Positions 1 to 8,679 of a stretch of DNA of 55,219 bases are shown one piece after another. The stretch's first letter is position 1, and every line of letters starts with the position of its first letter. A program made the position numbers and the translations under genes. A model generated the notes under the pieces. That model ran no database searches. It saw only the letters and a list, made by a program, of their open reading frames with translations, and was not told the DNA's origin. This stretch comes from Cupriavidus campinensis (lineage in GTDB: Bacteria; Pseudomonadota; Gammaproteobacteria; Burkholderiales; Burkholderiaceae), in contig NZ_CAJPVH010000039.1 in assembly GCF_905397395.1 (NCBI RefSeq), positions 1-55,219 of the forward strand. Direction: 5' to 3'.

Positions 1-210
1 CGAAGTTTTTTTCGCTGCAGTCAGCGCTGCAAAACTGCTCAGCCCGACCACCCATCAACCCCGCAACCCTTGTCGCTGCTGCGTTTGCAGCGCGGTTTGT
101 GTTGCGAGGGGACGAATAGTAGGCGACTGATGGCGGGCTGGCAAGCGATTTCGCAAAATAATTCTAAAGTTCATCGCAGATGCTGTTTAGGGCACAAATA
201 TAAGGAAGCC

Positions 211-597
211 ATGACCATCCGCATCGTGAGATTGGGATCACCGCGCGTCGAGGACGAAGGGCTGCGCATGGGCACCGTCCGGCGGCCGCCGCGGGGCGTG
301 CCCAAGGCCAAGTTTGCCAGCCGGAACTATTACGATGTCTGGTATCCGGCACTTGCGCCGTCCACAGACCTCGTCGCGCTGGCCCAGACGGCCACGGACG
401 ACAAGGCGTGGCGCGTCTTCGAAAAAAAGTACCGCGCCGAGATGGCCGAGCCCGATGCCAGCCGCACGCTCGATCTGCTTGCGGCCTTGTCTCATCAGAC
501 AAACTTCTCGCTCGGTTGCTATTGCGAAGACGAATCTCACTGTCATCGCGCCATCCTGCGCGACCTGCTGGCCAAGCGGGGCGCCGACCTGGCGTAA
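211..597 (+). CDS. DUF488 (YeaO-like) domain protein
   Basis: 128-residue protein of the DUF488 family, whose biochemical role is not established. The family pattern is visible as an early RLGSPR stretch, a central segment with YYDVWYPALAPS, and a C-terminal CYCEDESHCHR motif typical of DUF488/YeaO proteins. The ATG at 211 is preceded by AAGGAA at 203-208; an upstream TTG-initiated extension has no ribosome site and looks non-coding. A hairpin at 615-660 follows the stop and may end its transcript. It lies on the same strand as the SpmA/B-like gene but 85 bp away. Family assignment is fairly firm; no function is claimed. Confidence 0.8.
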   Translation: MTIRIVRLGSPRVEDEGLRMGTVRRPPRGVPKAKFASRNYYDVWYPALAPSTDLVALAQTATDDKAWRVFEKKYRAEMAEPDASRTLDLLAALSHQTNFSLGCYCEDESHCHRAILRDLLAKRGADLA

Positions 598-614
598 TCC
601 GCACGCTATGATGC

Positions 615-660
615 GAAGCTTCGCCGCCTCCTTATTAGTAAGAAGGCGAGGCGAAGCTTC
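615..660. terminator. long imperfect hairpin, possible terminator
   Basis: The 11-bp arms GAAGCTTCGCC (615-625) and GGCGAAGCTTC (650-660) enclose a second inner stem of 8 bp with one mismatch (627-634 with 639-646) and a TTAG loop. It sits between the DUF488 stop at 597 and the next start at 682. No U-tract follows on either strand, so a classic intrinsic terminator is not proven; a bidirectional transcript-end or RNA-stability hairpin is the best guess. Confidence 0.5.
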
Positions 661-681
661 TCACTGGCCTCTCATACGTCG

Positions 682-1926
682 ATGGCACTGAACCTCGTCT
701 GGCTTGGATTCTTTCTGATTTCCTTCCTGGCCGCCTGCGTGCGGCTAGCCCACGGCGACACCGCGGTCTTCCCCGCCATGCTCGCCAGCCTGTTCGACAA
801 CGCGCGCACCGCTTTTGAGATTTCTCTTGGGCTGGCCGGCGTCATGTGCCTCTGGATTGGCATCATGCGGATTGGCGAGCGGGCCGGCGTCGTCGATCTC
901 TTCGCCCGGGCGATGAACCCACTACTGCGTCATTTCTTCCCGGGCGTGCCGCAGGGCCATCCGGCACAGGGCGCGATGATGATGAATGTGTCGGCCAACC
1001 TGCTTGGCCTGGACAACGCCGCCACGCCGCTCGGGCTCAACGCGATGCGCGAGCTCCAGGCGCTGAACCCCAAGGCCGACACTGCCAGCAACGCCCAGAT
1101 CATGTTCATCGTCCTGAACACGGCCGGGCTGACGCTGATTCCCACGTCCGTCATCGCCATCCGGCAGGCGATGGCGGTCAAGCAGGGGCTCACCGGCTTC
1201 AATGCGGCCGATATCTTCCTGCCGACGCTGCTCGCCACCGGCGTTTCCTGCCTGGCCGGCCTGCTGGCCGTGGCCTGGGTGCAGCGGCTGAACCTGCTCA
1301 AACCCGCTGTGCTGGCCGCGTTCGCGATCGCAGCGGCCGCTGTCGGCGGCCTGTTCGTCTGGCTGCGGCACGCGCCGCCGGACCAGGTCAGCCAGTTGGC
1401 GGCGCTCGTCGGCAGCGCCTTCATCTTGTCACTGATCACCCTGTTCCTGGTTTGCGGCGCGGTGCGGCGGGTCAATGTCTACGACGCCTTTATCGATGGC
1501 GCGAAGGAAGGCTTCGGCGTCGCGGTTCAGATCATTCCTTATCTAGTGGCAATCCTCGTGGCGATTGGGCTGTTCCGCGCCTCGGGGTGCATGGATGTGC
1601 TCATGCAAGGTCTGTCGGCCGGATTCGCATGGCTGGGACTCGATACCGACTTCGTGCCCGCCCTGCCGGTTGGCCTGATGAAGATCCTGTCCGGCGCCGG
1701 CGCACGCGGGTTGATGGTCGATGTGATGAGCACCTACGGCGTCGACTCCTTCCAGGGGCGCCTCGCGGCAATCATCCAGGGATCGACCGAGACCACCTTC
1801 TATGTGATGGCCGTCTATTTCGGCAGCGTCAATGTGCGCAATACCCGTCACGCGTTGGGCTGCGCGCTGTTCGCCGACATCGTCGGCATGACCGCCGCCG
1901 TGTGGATCGCCTACCTCTTTCGATAA
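682..1926 (+). CDS. fused SpmA/SpmB-like nucleoside-recognition membrane protein
   Basis: 414-residue inner-membrane protein with about nine hydrophobic segments. The N-terminal half (about 1-200) and C-terminal half (about 235-414) resemble SpmA and SpmB, spore-maturation proteins of Firmicutes that carry the 'nucleoside recognition/Gate' domain; Proteobacteria often have them fused in one chain of this length. Visible family features are the MMMNVSANLLGLDNAATPLG stretch near residue 98 and, in the second half, a conserved GSTETTFYVMAVYFGSV block near residue 370. Sporulation is not relevant here; the protein probably moves or senses a small metabolite. The ATG at 682 has only a weak ribosome site. 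Neighbours give no pathway clue. Confidence 0.85.
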   Translation: MALNLVWLGFFLISFLAACVRLAHGDTAVFPAMLASLFDNARTAFEISLGLAGVMCLWIGIMRIGERAGVVDLFARAMNPLLRHFFPGVPQGHPAQGAMMMNVSANLLGLDNAATPLGLNAMRELQALNPKADTASNAQIMFIVLNTAGLTLIPTSVIAIRQAMAVKQGLTGFNAADIFLPTLLATGVSCLAGLLAVAWVQRLNLLKPAVLAAFAIAAAAVGGLFVWLRHAPPDQVSQLAALVGSAFILSLITLFLVCGAVRRVNVYDAFIDGAKEGFGVAVQIIPYLVAILVAIGLFRASGCMDVLMQGLSAGFAWLGLDTDFVPALPVGLMKILSGAGARGLMVDVMSTYGVDSFQGRLAAIIQGSTETTFYVMAVYFGSVNVRNTRHALGCALFADIVGMTAAVWIAYLFR

Positions 1927-1985
1927 GACTGTTGTCCAAATGCAACGTGATTGTGCGCTTTTGAAGTCATTCTCGAGCGCAGGAC

Positions 1986-2014
1986 TTGGTGCGTCGCAAC
2001 AACTTGTGTATAGT
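1986..2014 (+). promoter_or_regulatory. sigma70-type promoter of candidate small RNA
   Basis: TTGGTG (1986-1991) and TATAGT (2009-2014) are separated by exactly 17 bp. A start point about seven bases downstream (around 2020) would give a transcript that reaches the terminator at 2051-2079 without any open reading frame. The boxes are good matches to the housekeeping consensus; activity is inferred. Confidence 0.6.
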
Positions 2015-2019
2015 GAAGT

Positions 2020-2079
2020 CTGTCTCCTCCACCACCTCGGTGGATTCCAACCCGCGCATCACCTGCGCGGGTTTTTTTT
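2020..2079 (+). ncRNA. candidate intergenic small RNA, about 60 nt
   Basis: A short transcription unit between the SpmAB-like gene and the FUSC transporter. It has a promoter with 17-bp spacing at 1986-2014, an early pyrimidine-rich single-stranded stretch containing CTCCTCC (2024-2030), a 6-bp hairpin TCCACC/GGTGGA (2028-2044), and a strong GC terminator ending in eight T residues (2051-2079). CTCCTCC is complementary to Shine-Dalgarno sequences, a feature of several known regulatory RNAs with C-rich loops. I do not recognise it as a named RNA. It could instead be a 5' leader of the downstream gene that ends early by attenuation. Confidence 0.5.
2051..2079 (+). terminator. intrinsic terminator
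   Basis: CCCGCGC (2051-2057) pairs with GCGCGGG (2065-2071) around the loop ATCACCT, followed directly by eight T residues (2072-2079). This is a textbook rho-independent terminator on the plus strand; it closes the candidate small RNA and lies well upstream of the FUSC gene. Confidence 0.85.
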
Positions 2080-2308
2080 GCCTAAAATCCGCGGAATCCT
2101 CAGATCGATAGGTAGTTTTTGATCGGTCTACGTCATGAATCTGACATCTGCACCGGTCAGCGTCACATTTCCCCACCGTGGTGCAAACGCGCACAGTTGC
2201 CGCGCAAATCGCAGAAAACCCACAGCTTTGTTGCGACGCACCAATCGGCATCGTAGAGTGGCATCAGCAATAACCCTGATCCCCGCCGCTCTCCTTTATT
2301 TGCCTGCG

Positions 2309-4420
2309 ATGCCTACCGCTGCGCGCCTTCTCCGCTACTGGCCCGATGCCGCTTACCTGCGGCGAGGCATCGTCTACGCGTTGTCTTTCCTCGCGCTGGC
2401 GGGCACTGGCTGGCTGACCGGCGAACACGGTTATCTCTGGTCCGCGACGGCGTCGATCTGGACCTGCCTGGCCGACCGCCAAGGCACGGCGGCAGCCCGC
2501 ATGCGCGCGCTGGGCACGGTGGGCATTGGCGGCGCGCTGGCCAGCGGCCTGGGCGCGAGCCTTTCCGGGTCGCCGCTGCTGGCGCTGCTCGTGGTGCTCG
2601 CCGCAGGGCTGGCGGCCGGTTTGGTCGAGTTGCGCGGCCCCGCAGCCGCTTTGTGCTTCAAGCTGCTCTATGTCGTGCTGATTGCCGCCTGCCTGCAGCC
2701 GGCCGAAGGCTTGCCGATCGGCACCTACGCGTGGACTAGCAGTGTCGACTACCTGCTGGGCGGCGTCTTTGCCTGCCTGACTTGCCTGCTGTTGATTCCC
2801 TCCCAGCGTGACACCCGGCCACGTACCGAGGTGGTTGCCGTCTACGACGCCCTGCTGCGCTTTGCCGATTTTCTGGCGACAACCTCGCCCGCGCACGACA
2901 GCACGCCGCACAAGCAGGAAATCCGCCTTCGCATCGAGGCCGCGCGCGCCGCCGTGACCGCCCGGCGCGGCCTGCGTGACCCGCTGGGCCTGCTCCACTA
3001 CGCCTACGCCGTGGCGGTAGCCGACGCGATCTTCGCCCTGTTGATCGTTGCTGGCGAACTGCGCGAGCGCGCCGGCGACACCCACGGCCTGCCGCTGGCC
3101 TATGCCGCGCGCTGCCTTGCCGATACGCAGGAGCAGGTTCGCCAGGCCCTCGCCCGCCATGCCCCGGACCTGCCGGCTCTCAGCGCGATGCTGACCCGCG
3201 ACCTGCGCAGCCTCGTGGCGCAGCGCCCCAATGCGTCCGCGCCGCCCCCCTACCAGTCCGCCCTGGCCGCGCTGGCCCAGCACCCCGCTTTCGACCGCTG
3301 GCGCGAGCGCTTCGTCTGGCCGAATACCGGCGTCACGGCCATGCTCGACCGTCTGGCCCATACGCTGGCCGACCTCGCCGCGCGCGATGCCCGGGTGTCG
3401 CGCCACGCGGTCCGGCTGGCGCTGGCGGGCGGACTGAGCCTGTTGCCGTCGCAGATCTGGCAGGTCCATCACAGCTACTGGGTCGCCGTCACTGTGATCA
3501 TGGTGCTGAGCCCGCGCCTGCAAACCACGCGGCAGATCTCATTTCTGCGCTTTGCCGGTTCGCTGGGCGGTGCGCTGCTAGCCTGCGGCATCAGCCTGAT
3601 GCATCCCACGCCGGCGCTGGCGCTCGGCATCAGCGCCGCGTTCCTTGCCGCCGCCTATGCCACGCGACTGGCCGGCAATGCCGGAGCCTTCGCGTTCTGC
3701 CTGACGCCGGCGGTCATCCTGTTCTCGTGGCTGGGCGAGCCCGCCGCCAGCAGCAGCCACGTGGCGGCGCTGCGCGGTGCCGATACGGCCATCGGCTGCC
3801 TGATCGCGCTGGCCAGCTATGTGGTGTTGGCGCCGCGCGCGGAGCTGTCGCGCGCTTTCCGCCACAGCCTGGATGCGCTCGCGGTCAACGCCGTCTACCT
3901 CCGTGCATCGATCAGCGCGGCGCGCGCGCTGTCCGCAGCGCCGGCTCGGCTCGAGGCGCTGCGCGTGGCCGCAGGCCGTGCTTCCACCCGGGCCGAGGAC
4001 ACGCTCTCCCAATGTGCTGCCGAGCTGGACCCGGCTCTGGCGGCCACCCATCGCGCCCTGCACGCCACGGCACGGCGCATGGCCGCGCTGGCGGGGCTGC
4101 TGCGCGCCGGCACCGAATCGGGGGAGATCTACACACGGCCCGTGCCGGCCGTGCAGGCGCTGCTGGGCGACCTGGAGGCGCGGTTGGCCGAGGTGGCCGT
4201 CCGGCCGGGTCACACCGGCGTGACGGACGCGGTGGCGCCGGCCCGCCTGGCACCGCTGACACCCACCGATCCGCCCTTCGACCGCTTTCTGGCCGAACAG
4301 GCCGGCTACGCGGACAACCATATCGATGCCGCGCATCACACGGTGGCCCGGCTGCGCACCCTGGTGGCGGAACAGGCGCTGGCGACGCGCCCGCGCTTGC
4401 GCGGGGTCAAGGCGGGATGA
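2309..4420 (+). CDS. FUSC family membrane transporter
   Basis: 703-residue inner-membrane protein of the fusaric-acid-resistance (FUSC/YccS/aromatic acid exporter) superfamily, expected to export aromatic acids or similar compounds. Two clusters of hydrophobic helices are visible, near residues 20-160 and 365-520. They are separated by a long soluble segment and followed by an alpha-helical cytoplasmic tail of about 180 residues rich in Arg and Ala. This 2 x 6-helix plan is typical of the family. I chose the ATG at 2309 (start MPTAARLLRYWPDAAYLRRG). The reading frame is open back to an ATG at 2135, but those 58 codons lack family character and overlap the leader region. Substrate unknown. Confidence 0.85.
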   Translation: MPTAARLLRYWPDAAYLRRGIVYALSFLALAGTGWLTGEHGYLWSATASIWTCLADRQGTAAARMRALGTVGIGGALASGLGASLSGSPLLALLVVLAAGLAAGLVELRGPAAALCFKLLYVVLIAACLQPAEGLPIGTYAWTSSVDYLLGGVFACLTCLLLIPSQRDTRPRTEVVAVYDALLRFADFLATTSPAHDSTPHKQEIRLRIEAARAAVTARRGLRDPLGLLHYAYAVAVADAIFALLIVAGELRERAGDTHGLPLAYAARCLADTQEQVRQALARHAPDLPALSAMLTRDLRSLVAQRPNASAPPPYQSALAALAQHPAFDRWRERFVWPNTGVTAMLDRLAHTLADLAARDARVSRHAVRLALAGGLSLLPSQIWQVHHSYWVAVTVIMVLSPRLQTTRQISFLRFAGSLGGALLACGISLMHPTPALALGISAAFLAAAYATRLAGNAGAFAFCLTPAVILFSWLGEPAASSSHVAALRGADTAIGCLIALASYVVLAPRAELSRAFRHSLDALAVNAVYLRASISAARALSAAPARLEALRVAAGRASTRAEDTLSQCAAELDPALAATHRALHATARRMAALAGLLRAGTESGEIYTRPVPAVQALLGDLEARLAEVAVRPGHTGVTDAVAPARLAPLTPTDPPFDRFLAEQAGYADNHIDAAHHTVARLRTLVAEQALATRPRLRGVKAG

Positions 4421-4531
4421 GATAGCCCGGCGTTTTGGGGTTCGGGCAGGCGATCAGGCAGACACCGGCAACTATCCTAGAATGATTGGATACCCGCCGT
4501 TTCCCCGTTCCCGACAAGTCCGAGGTGCGCC

Positions 4532-4810
4532 ATGGCTCAAATCTCCTTCCCGACCAGCGTTCCGTCTTACTGCGCCGCCAGTCTGACGCTATCGTGCCCC
4601 GCCACGGTCAATGGCAATTCATCGCAGTATTCCGTCACGGCCGAGGCGCTCGAGAACCATTGCGGCGCCCAGTCGCCGCGCGAGGACGACCTGCGCGCCG
4701 CGTTCACGAGTCACCGCCAGCGCATCGAGCATCTGGCGGAAACCATGTTCGAGCTGACCAAGGCGCGCGAGATTGTCCTGCGCAGCGGGCATTTCCGCTT
4801 CGCGGACTGA
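4532..4810 (+). CDS. DUF1488 domain protein
   Basis: 92-residue soluble protein. The FPTSVPSY opening, the central CPATVNGN segment followed by EALENHCGA, and the C-terminal HRQRIEHLAE helix match the layout of DUF1488, a short family of unknown function common in Burkholderiales. The ATG at 4532 is preceded by GAGG about 8 bases upstream. It stands alone between the FUSC gene and the convergent universal stress protein gene. Confidence 0.7.
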   Translation: MAQISFPTSVPSYCAASLTLSCPATVNGNSSQYSVTAEALENHCGAQSPREDDLRAAFTSHRQRIEHLAETMFELTKAREIVLRSGHFRFAD

Positions 4811-4828
4811 GCGATTACGACTGAGCGG

Positions 4829-5296
4829 TTACCCTTCGGCCGCCTGCCCGCGTACCAGCAGCACCGGCATCGTCGCCTGACGGATCACCGCCTCGGCCAC
4901 GCTGCCGAGCACGATACGCCGCACGCCGCGCCGGCCATGGGTGCCGATGACCAGCAAGTCCCCGCCCCACTCGCGCGCGGCTTCATTGATCGACCCGGCG
5001 ATGTCGCCGGCCACGGCGGGCTCCGTCACCAGCTTGGTCTCGAACGTCGCGCCGGCATCGGCCAGCACCTTGCCGGCCGCCTCCAGCGCGCGTTTGCCGC
5101 TGTCTGCGAAGGCGCGCTCGATCTGCGTGGGGTCGTAGTAGCCCGCGTCGAACAGCATCACACCGTTGTCCACCACATAGAGCGCCAGGATCGTCGCACC
5201 GCCGCCGGCCACGCGTAGGGCCTCGCGCAGGGCCAGGTCGGACGTGCTGCTGCCGTCCACCGCCACCACGATCCTGTTGTAAGCCGTGCTAGTCAT
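4829..5296 (-). CDS. universal stress protein, UspA family
   Basis: 155-residue cytoplasmic protein with a single Usp fold. The N-terminal beta-strand with VAVDGSSTSDLAL and the C-terminal ATP-binding signature GTHGRRGVRRIVLGSVAEAV are both present, the latter matching the G-2x-G-9x-G(S/T) pattern of ATP-binding Usps. Such proteins accumulate under stress and bind nucleotides. A ribosome site, GGAGGACAAG, precedes the ATG on the minus strand. It ends the high-GC core block; lower-GC island DNA starts just upstream of it. Confidence 0.9.
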   Translation of the reverse strand: MTSTAYNRIVVAVDGSSTSDLALREALRVAGGGATILALYVVDNGVMLFDAGYYDPTQIERAFADSGKRALEAAGKVLADAGATFETKLVTEPAVAGDIAGSINEAAREWGGDLLVIGTHGRRGVRRIVLGSVAEAVIRQATMPVLLVRGQAAEG

Positions 5297-5763
5297 TGCC
5301 TTGTCCTCCGGTAAGAAGAGAGAAGCGCCGCAGCCGTGCCGCGACCGCTACATCCGATACTACACGTGGCGCCAAACCCACGTGATGAGCCAATTCTGAA
5401 AATGGGTGTCGTTTGCCACGAGACTTCGGAGGGAAGACTCCTGCAAATCAGATGGTTACAAGGCTCTCGCCACAATAGGGGCCGTCCAAGTTTGCCACCT
5501 CATCCCAGAGTTTTCGGGCATTTTGCCAAACCAGTCCAGAGTCCATAGGGAACGCCCATGACTTTTCCGGGCCCATCAACGGTCGCTCGGCTGCGCTTGG
5601 CGCCAACACTCAAATGCCAGTTTCGCCTCCAGCTACAGACTCTCCTCTGAGGCTCTCCCAAAATCATTCGAGCTACTTACGCGAGGCAGGCAGCAACGTT
5701 ATGTATCATGCACTCGACGGCCTGAGGGATCACGATTGCACTTCACAACCACCTAAAAAAAAC
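5297..5763. other. gene-poor boundary between core and island
   Basis: No convincing gene is seen. This stretch separates the minus-strand usp gene from the plus-strand nuclease gene and is where base composition drops. GTTTGCCAC occurs twice in the same direction (5411-5419, 5490-5498), with a related TTTTGCCAA at 5521-5529. The first copy follows TGTC. Such spaced direct repeats could be transposase binding sites at a Tn7-like end, but no matching right end was found by eye. Confidence 0.3.
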
Positions 5764-6918
5764 ATGGAAATCATTCTGCACGCGAGCCAATCGCGCAGCG
5801 TGCTCGGTAAGCACTATCTGACGGCATTCAAGGATGCCGTGGAACTCTATGTTGTGTCGGCTTATTTGACGGAGTGGGATGGAGCAATCAAGCTGACACC
5901 AGCCTGTAAGCGGTTCCGCTTTATCATCGGAAAGGACTTTGGCATCACCCGCAAGAACGCCTGCATCGATGTCCTGAAATGGCTCCCGGCTTCACGCAAG
6001 GCAAACTTCCTAGTGGCCGACAATATTACTGGCTTCCACCCGAAGGCCGTTATCTGGCGCACTGCCAAGGGACAGGCCTTCATGCTAGTTGGGTCGTCCA
6101 ATCTGAGCAGGGCCGCCTTTGAGGGTAACGTCGAAGCCAATGTTCTGGTTCCGATTTCGGAAAAGGCCTTCGAGGAAGCTAAGACGTGGATTGAGTGGAT
6201 CGAGGAACGTTCGGTTCCCGTTTCCGAGGACTGGCTGGATCAGTATGTAGAGGCCGTACGCAATCCTGCAGGATCCTCCGGCAAGCGCGTACCCGCGAAC
6301 CAGGAGAAATCGCCCGTCATCACGTTCAAGCTGCCCCGACCTTCAAAGACTGCGGATCGACTCCGCGTTCGGAGGAAGCAACTCGCGGCCTACACCAAGC
6401 AACGCAACGGACTCATGCGACTCTTTCGGCGTGCAGCCAGCGGAAGTATTTCCAGTTTGCAGTTCTTCGAGGAACTGCCGCAGCATTGGAGCATGGAGAA
6501 AGGGAACCGGCTGCAAGGCAAAGGATGGGAACGGAAAGGCAAACACGCCAATTTCCAGGAACTCGCTGCGTCATTCGTCTCCATTCTTGACGCCAACAAG
6601 CGCGATCGGGATGACGTGGTAAGGGCTGAACTAGATCGTCTCGACTCCCGAGGAAATTCGGCACGCAAGGCGTTCCTATCGGAAATGCTGTGCCTGCGCT
6701 TCCCCAACGAATATCCGGTGCTGAATGACCCTGTTCACCGATTCCTTGTAAAGAACCGCTTCACCGCGTCGCGCGGATCCAGCGAGGGCGCAAGGTATAT
6801 CGACCTTGCAAAGAAGTTGCGTATGGCATTGCGAGCCAATCCCGACTATCCGGCAAAAAATCTCGCAGAGCTCGATCTCTTGATCTGGGCGTCATCCGAC
6901 TACAACCCCAATGCTTGA
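5764..6918 (+). CDS. phospholipase D-like (single-HKD) nuclease
   Basis: 384-residue protein. Residues about 1-170 form a PLD-like domain: a helix-strand opening (VSAYLTEWDG) and the catalytic motif with H92 and K94 in GFHPKAVIW, then a GSSNLS motif near residue 112. Single-HKD nucleases dimerise to build one active site. The C-terminal half (about 210-384) is Arg/Lys-rich and ends in a helical segment with FPNEYPVLNDPVHRF, like domains that accompany restriction enzymes. I chose the ATG at 5764; upstream in-frame starts at 5614 and 5701 have no ribosome site. It stands alone and may be a defence effector or an orphan restriction nuclease. Exact family not recognised. Confidence 0.7.
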   Translation: MEIILHASQSRSVLGKHYLTAFKDAVELYVVSAYLTEWDGAIKLTPACKRFRFIIGKDFGITRKNACIDVLKWLPASRKANFLVADNITGFHPKAVIWRTAKGQAFMLVGSSNLSRAAFEGNVEANVLVPISEKAFEEAKTWIEWIEERSVPVSEDWLDQYVEAVRNPAGSSGKRVPANQEKSPVITFKLPRPSKTADRLRVRRKQLAAYTKQRNGLMRLFRRAASGSISSLQFFEELPQHWSMEKGNRLQGKGWERKGKHANFQELAASFVSILDANKRDRDDVVRAELDRLDSRGNSARKAFLSEMLCLRFPNEYPVLNDPVHRFLVKNRFTASRGSSEGARYIDLAKKLRMALRANPDYPAKNLAELDLLIWASSDYNPNA

Positions 6919-7193
6919 AACGCGACGTCGCCAGACACGCACGGCAGGCTCTGTCCACTTTTCGAGTACCGTCAGCAAAGTAGCGCTTCGACAATGCACC
7001 TCTCACCGGGCAAAGTCCCGAGATCTCTTGATCCCAAGGCTTTGCTGATTTTCGGGGTAAACAAGCTGTGGTGCGGTCCGAGGAACGGCAGTACAGCCCT
7101 TGCGACGCATCTGTGTGCTGGCATCAGGACCGAGCATTGAAACAGTGCCGGAATCTCATTGGCCGCCCTTTCAATCAGATACGCTAGCTAGCG

Positions 7194-7988
7194 CTACTTC
7201 CTGCCCCACCTTCGCTTCCTCAGCCAGTAGACGCCAGTACCAATGGCGAGCGCTGCCACAGCCGGAGCAGCAATGACAATCGACGCGCCCACTATGGCAC
7301 CGCCACCGACCGCGCCACCGATTGCCGACACGCCAGAAACGACGGCGGCTCCGGACAAGCCTACCTCGCCGGCGAGGCCAACTGCAGCGAGCATGCCAGC
7401 CACTCCGACACCGGCGCCGAGGCGAGTGCCCGCGCGTCCGGCTGAACGCGCGTCCCGCTCGTCGTCCGAGACTCCGGGATCTTCAGCAAACACCGTCTTG
7501 TTTAGCGTGTAGGACGCCAGGACACCGCTACCTGCCGTCGCGAGCAGCACGGCGGCGGCGCCCGAAACGGGGAGAGCAGGCGCGGCAGCAGCGCCGATCG
7601 GCGGCATGCTGGCGGCCGGCGCCGGCTTATCCTTCGGCCGAAGGCACTCCATGGCCGCCTCCGCTGTCATCCCGCGCCGCGGGCCGCCGCCAACCTGCTT
7701 GTTCCAGTGCATGTTCGGTTGAGAAACAAGAAGGCGCTCGCGGGCTTCCATTTCCTCTCGCGTCCCAGATGTGTGGATCCAGAACTCGAGATCACTGGGA
7801 CCGACGTCATGGGCGGCCTGGATCTTCTCGCTCTTGTGCTTGCCGCGCTTGAGATCGTCAAAATGCTCGGACTTGCGCCTCTTAACGTTGTCCGTAATGC
7901 CGTGGTACCCGTCGAAACCCAGGCCGCTGGAGCACTGGCGGCTCCGGATCTGGTAAAGGTAATGCGTGTCGTCTGCGAGTGCCGTCAT
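7194..7988 (-). CDS. GIY-YIG-like nuclease domain fused to glycine-rich membrane tail
   Basis: 264 residues. The first about 100 read as a GIY-YIG-type domain. YLYQI gives the GIY position and YHGITDNVKRRKSEH gives the YIG position plus the conserved Arg and helix. A Glu-rich helix (EEMEARERLL) follows, and the domain ends in NKQVGGGPRRG, which matches the usual N...GGG end of such domains. Residues about 135-255 are dominated by Ala, Gly and Val with several predicted membrane or glycine-zipper stretches, and the chain ends in basic RKRRWGRK. AGGGAA lies 6 bases before the ATG. The order nuclease then membrane anchor is unusual; a membrane-tethered DNA-cutting or abortive-infection protein is an inference only. 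Confidence 0.6.
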   Translation of the reverse strand: MTALADDTHYLYQIRSRQCSSGLGFDGYHGITDNVKRRKSEHFDDLKRGKHKSEKIQAAHDVGPSDLEFWIHTSGTREEMEARERLLVSQPNMHWNKQVGGGPRRGMTAEAAMECLRPKDKPAPAASMPPIGAAAAPALPVSGAAAVLLATAGSGVLASYTLNKTVFAEDPGVSDDERDARSAGRAGTRLGAGVGVAGMLAAVGLAGEVGLSGAAVVSGVSAIGGAVGGGAIVGASIVIAAPAVAALAIGTGVYWLRKRRWGRK

Positions 7989-8167
7989 GGTGGTTCCCTA
8001 TGTAGTCGGTTTCGAAAAACACGACGGAAAGTTCGCCCCCAATCCCTCGCTGGGCGCACATGGATACGCCTATCTGAATTACAAGTAGGGGAATGCCACA
8101 TTCAGGCGGTCGTTGCAAGACTAAACGCAAGGCAGCAAAATTGAAGCGGTTTAGCAAAGCCCCCCTT

Positions 8168-8679
8168 ATGGCACCCGCAGACAGCACCGAACTGCCACAC
8201 TTCGAGTTTTTTGGGGAGCGACTTGCATTCGCTTTGCAGCGAGCCTCTATCAGGGCGCATCCCTGAGGGAAATGTCCGCCACGTTGGGCGTGCCGGCTGG
8301 CTGGTTGGCTTGGGACGAGCCCGCAAATGGTTTGCCGGTCCCGCTGAGGTTGACGGCCCCACTTACAGACGGACTCCCCGCCTTGCAATGTGCTGGCCTG
8401 GAAGCGCTCGCCGCGGGTATGCGCAGCGGGAGCTATGGCGACGATGAAGTGATTGACCTATTGGCGAGCCTCAAGCCATACGGCCCCTACTGCATCGCCA
8501 TTACCGTCGACGGTCCGATGGCCGATATCGTCAGACAGCCTACTGTGGCGCTTGAAACGCGATATGGCACAAAAGTCTACAGTGTGGGAGAGTTCGACGC
8601 CCTCGAAGCATGGTGCGATGAACAAACCGCGGGGATGCCAGACGAGCACCGTCGTGGAGTGGCCGATGCATATGGTTGA
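8168..8679 (+). pseudogene. frameshifted helix-turn-helix (XRE-like) gene
   Basis: From the ATG at 8168 the frame reads MAPADSTELPHFEFFGERL AFALQRASI before hitting a stop at about 8264. A different frame, open from 8155, continues with YQGASLREMSATLGVPAGWLAW, which is the natural second half of an XRE-type helix-turn-helix, and then runs on for about 130 residues to 8679 (ending in a soluble domain with DALEAWCDEQ). The two pieces join sensibly near 8243-8260, so the gene looks broken by one frameshift. An intact product could start only at the internal ATG 8272, which would lose most of the helix-turn-helix. A sequencing error cannot be excluded. Confidence 0.5.

Noticed and set aside
2020..2050. 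TCCTCCACCA ahead of the terminator looked like a tRNA or tmRNA 3' end.
   Set aside because: No T-loop, anticodon arm or 5' acceptor strand is present upstream.
2135..2308. N-terminal extension of the FUSC protein from ATG 2135.
   Set aside because: The 58 codons are rich in Arg/His/Pro, unlike the family, and the membrane domain begins after ATG 2309.
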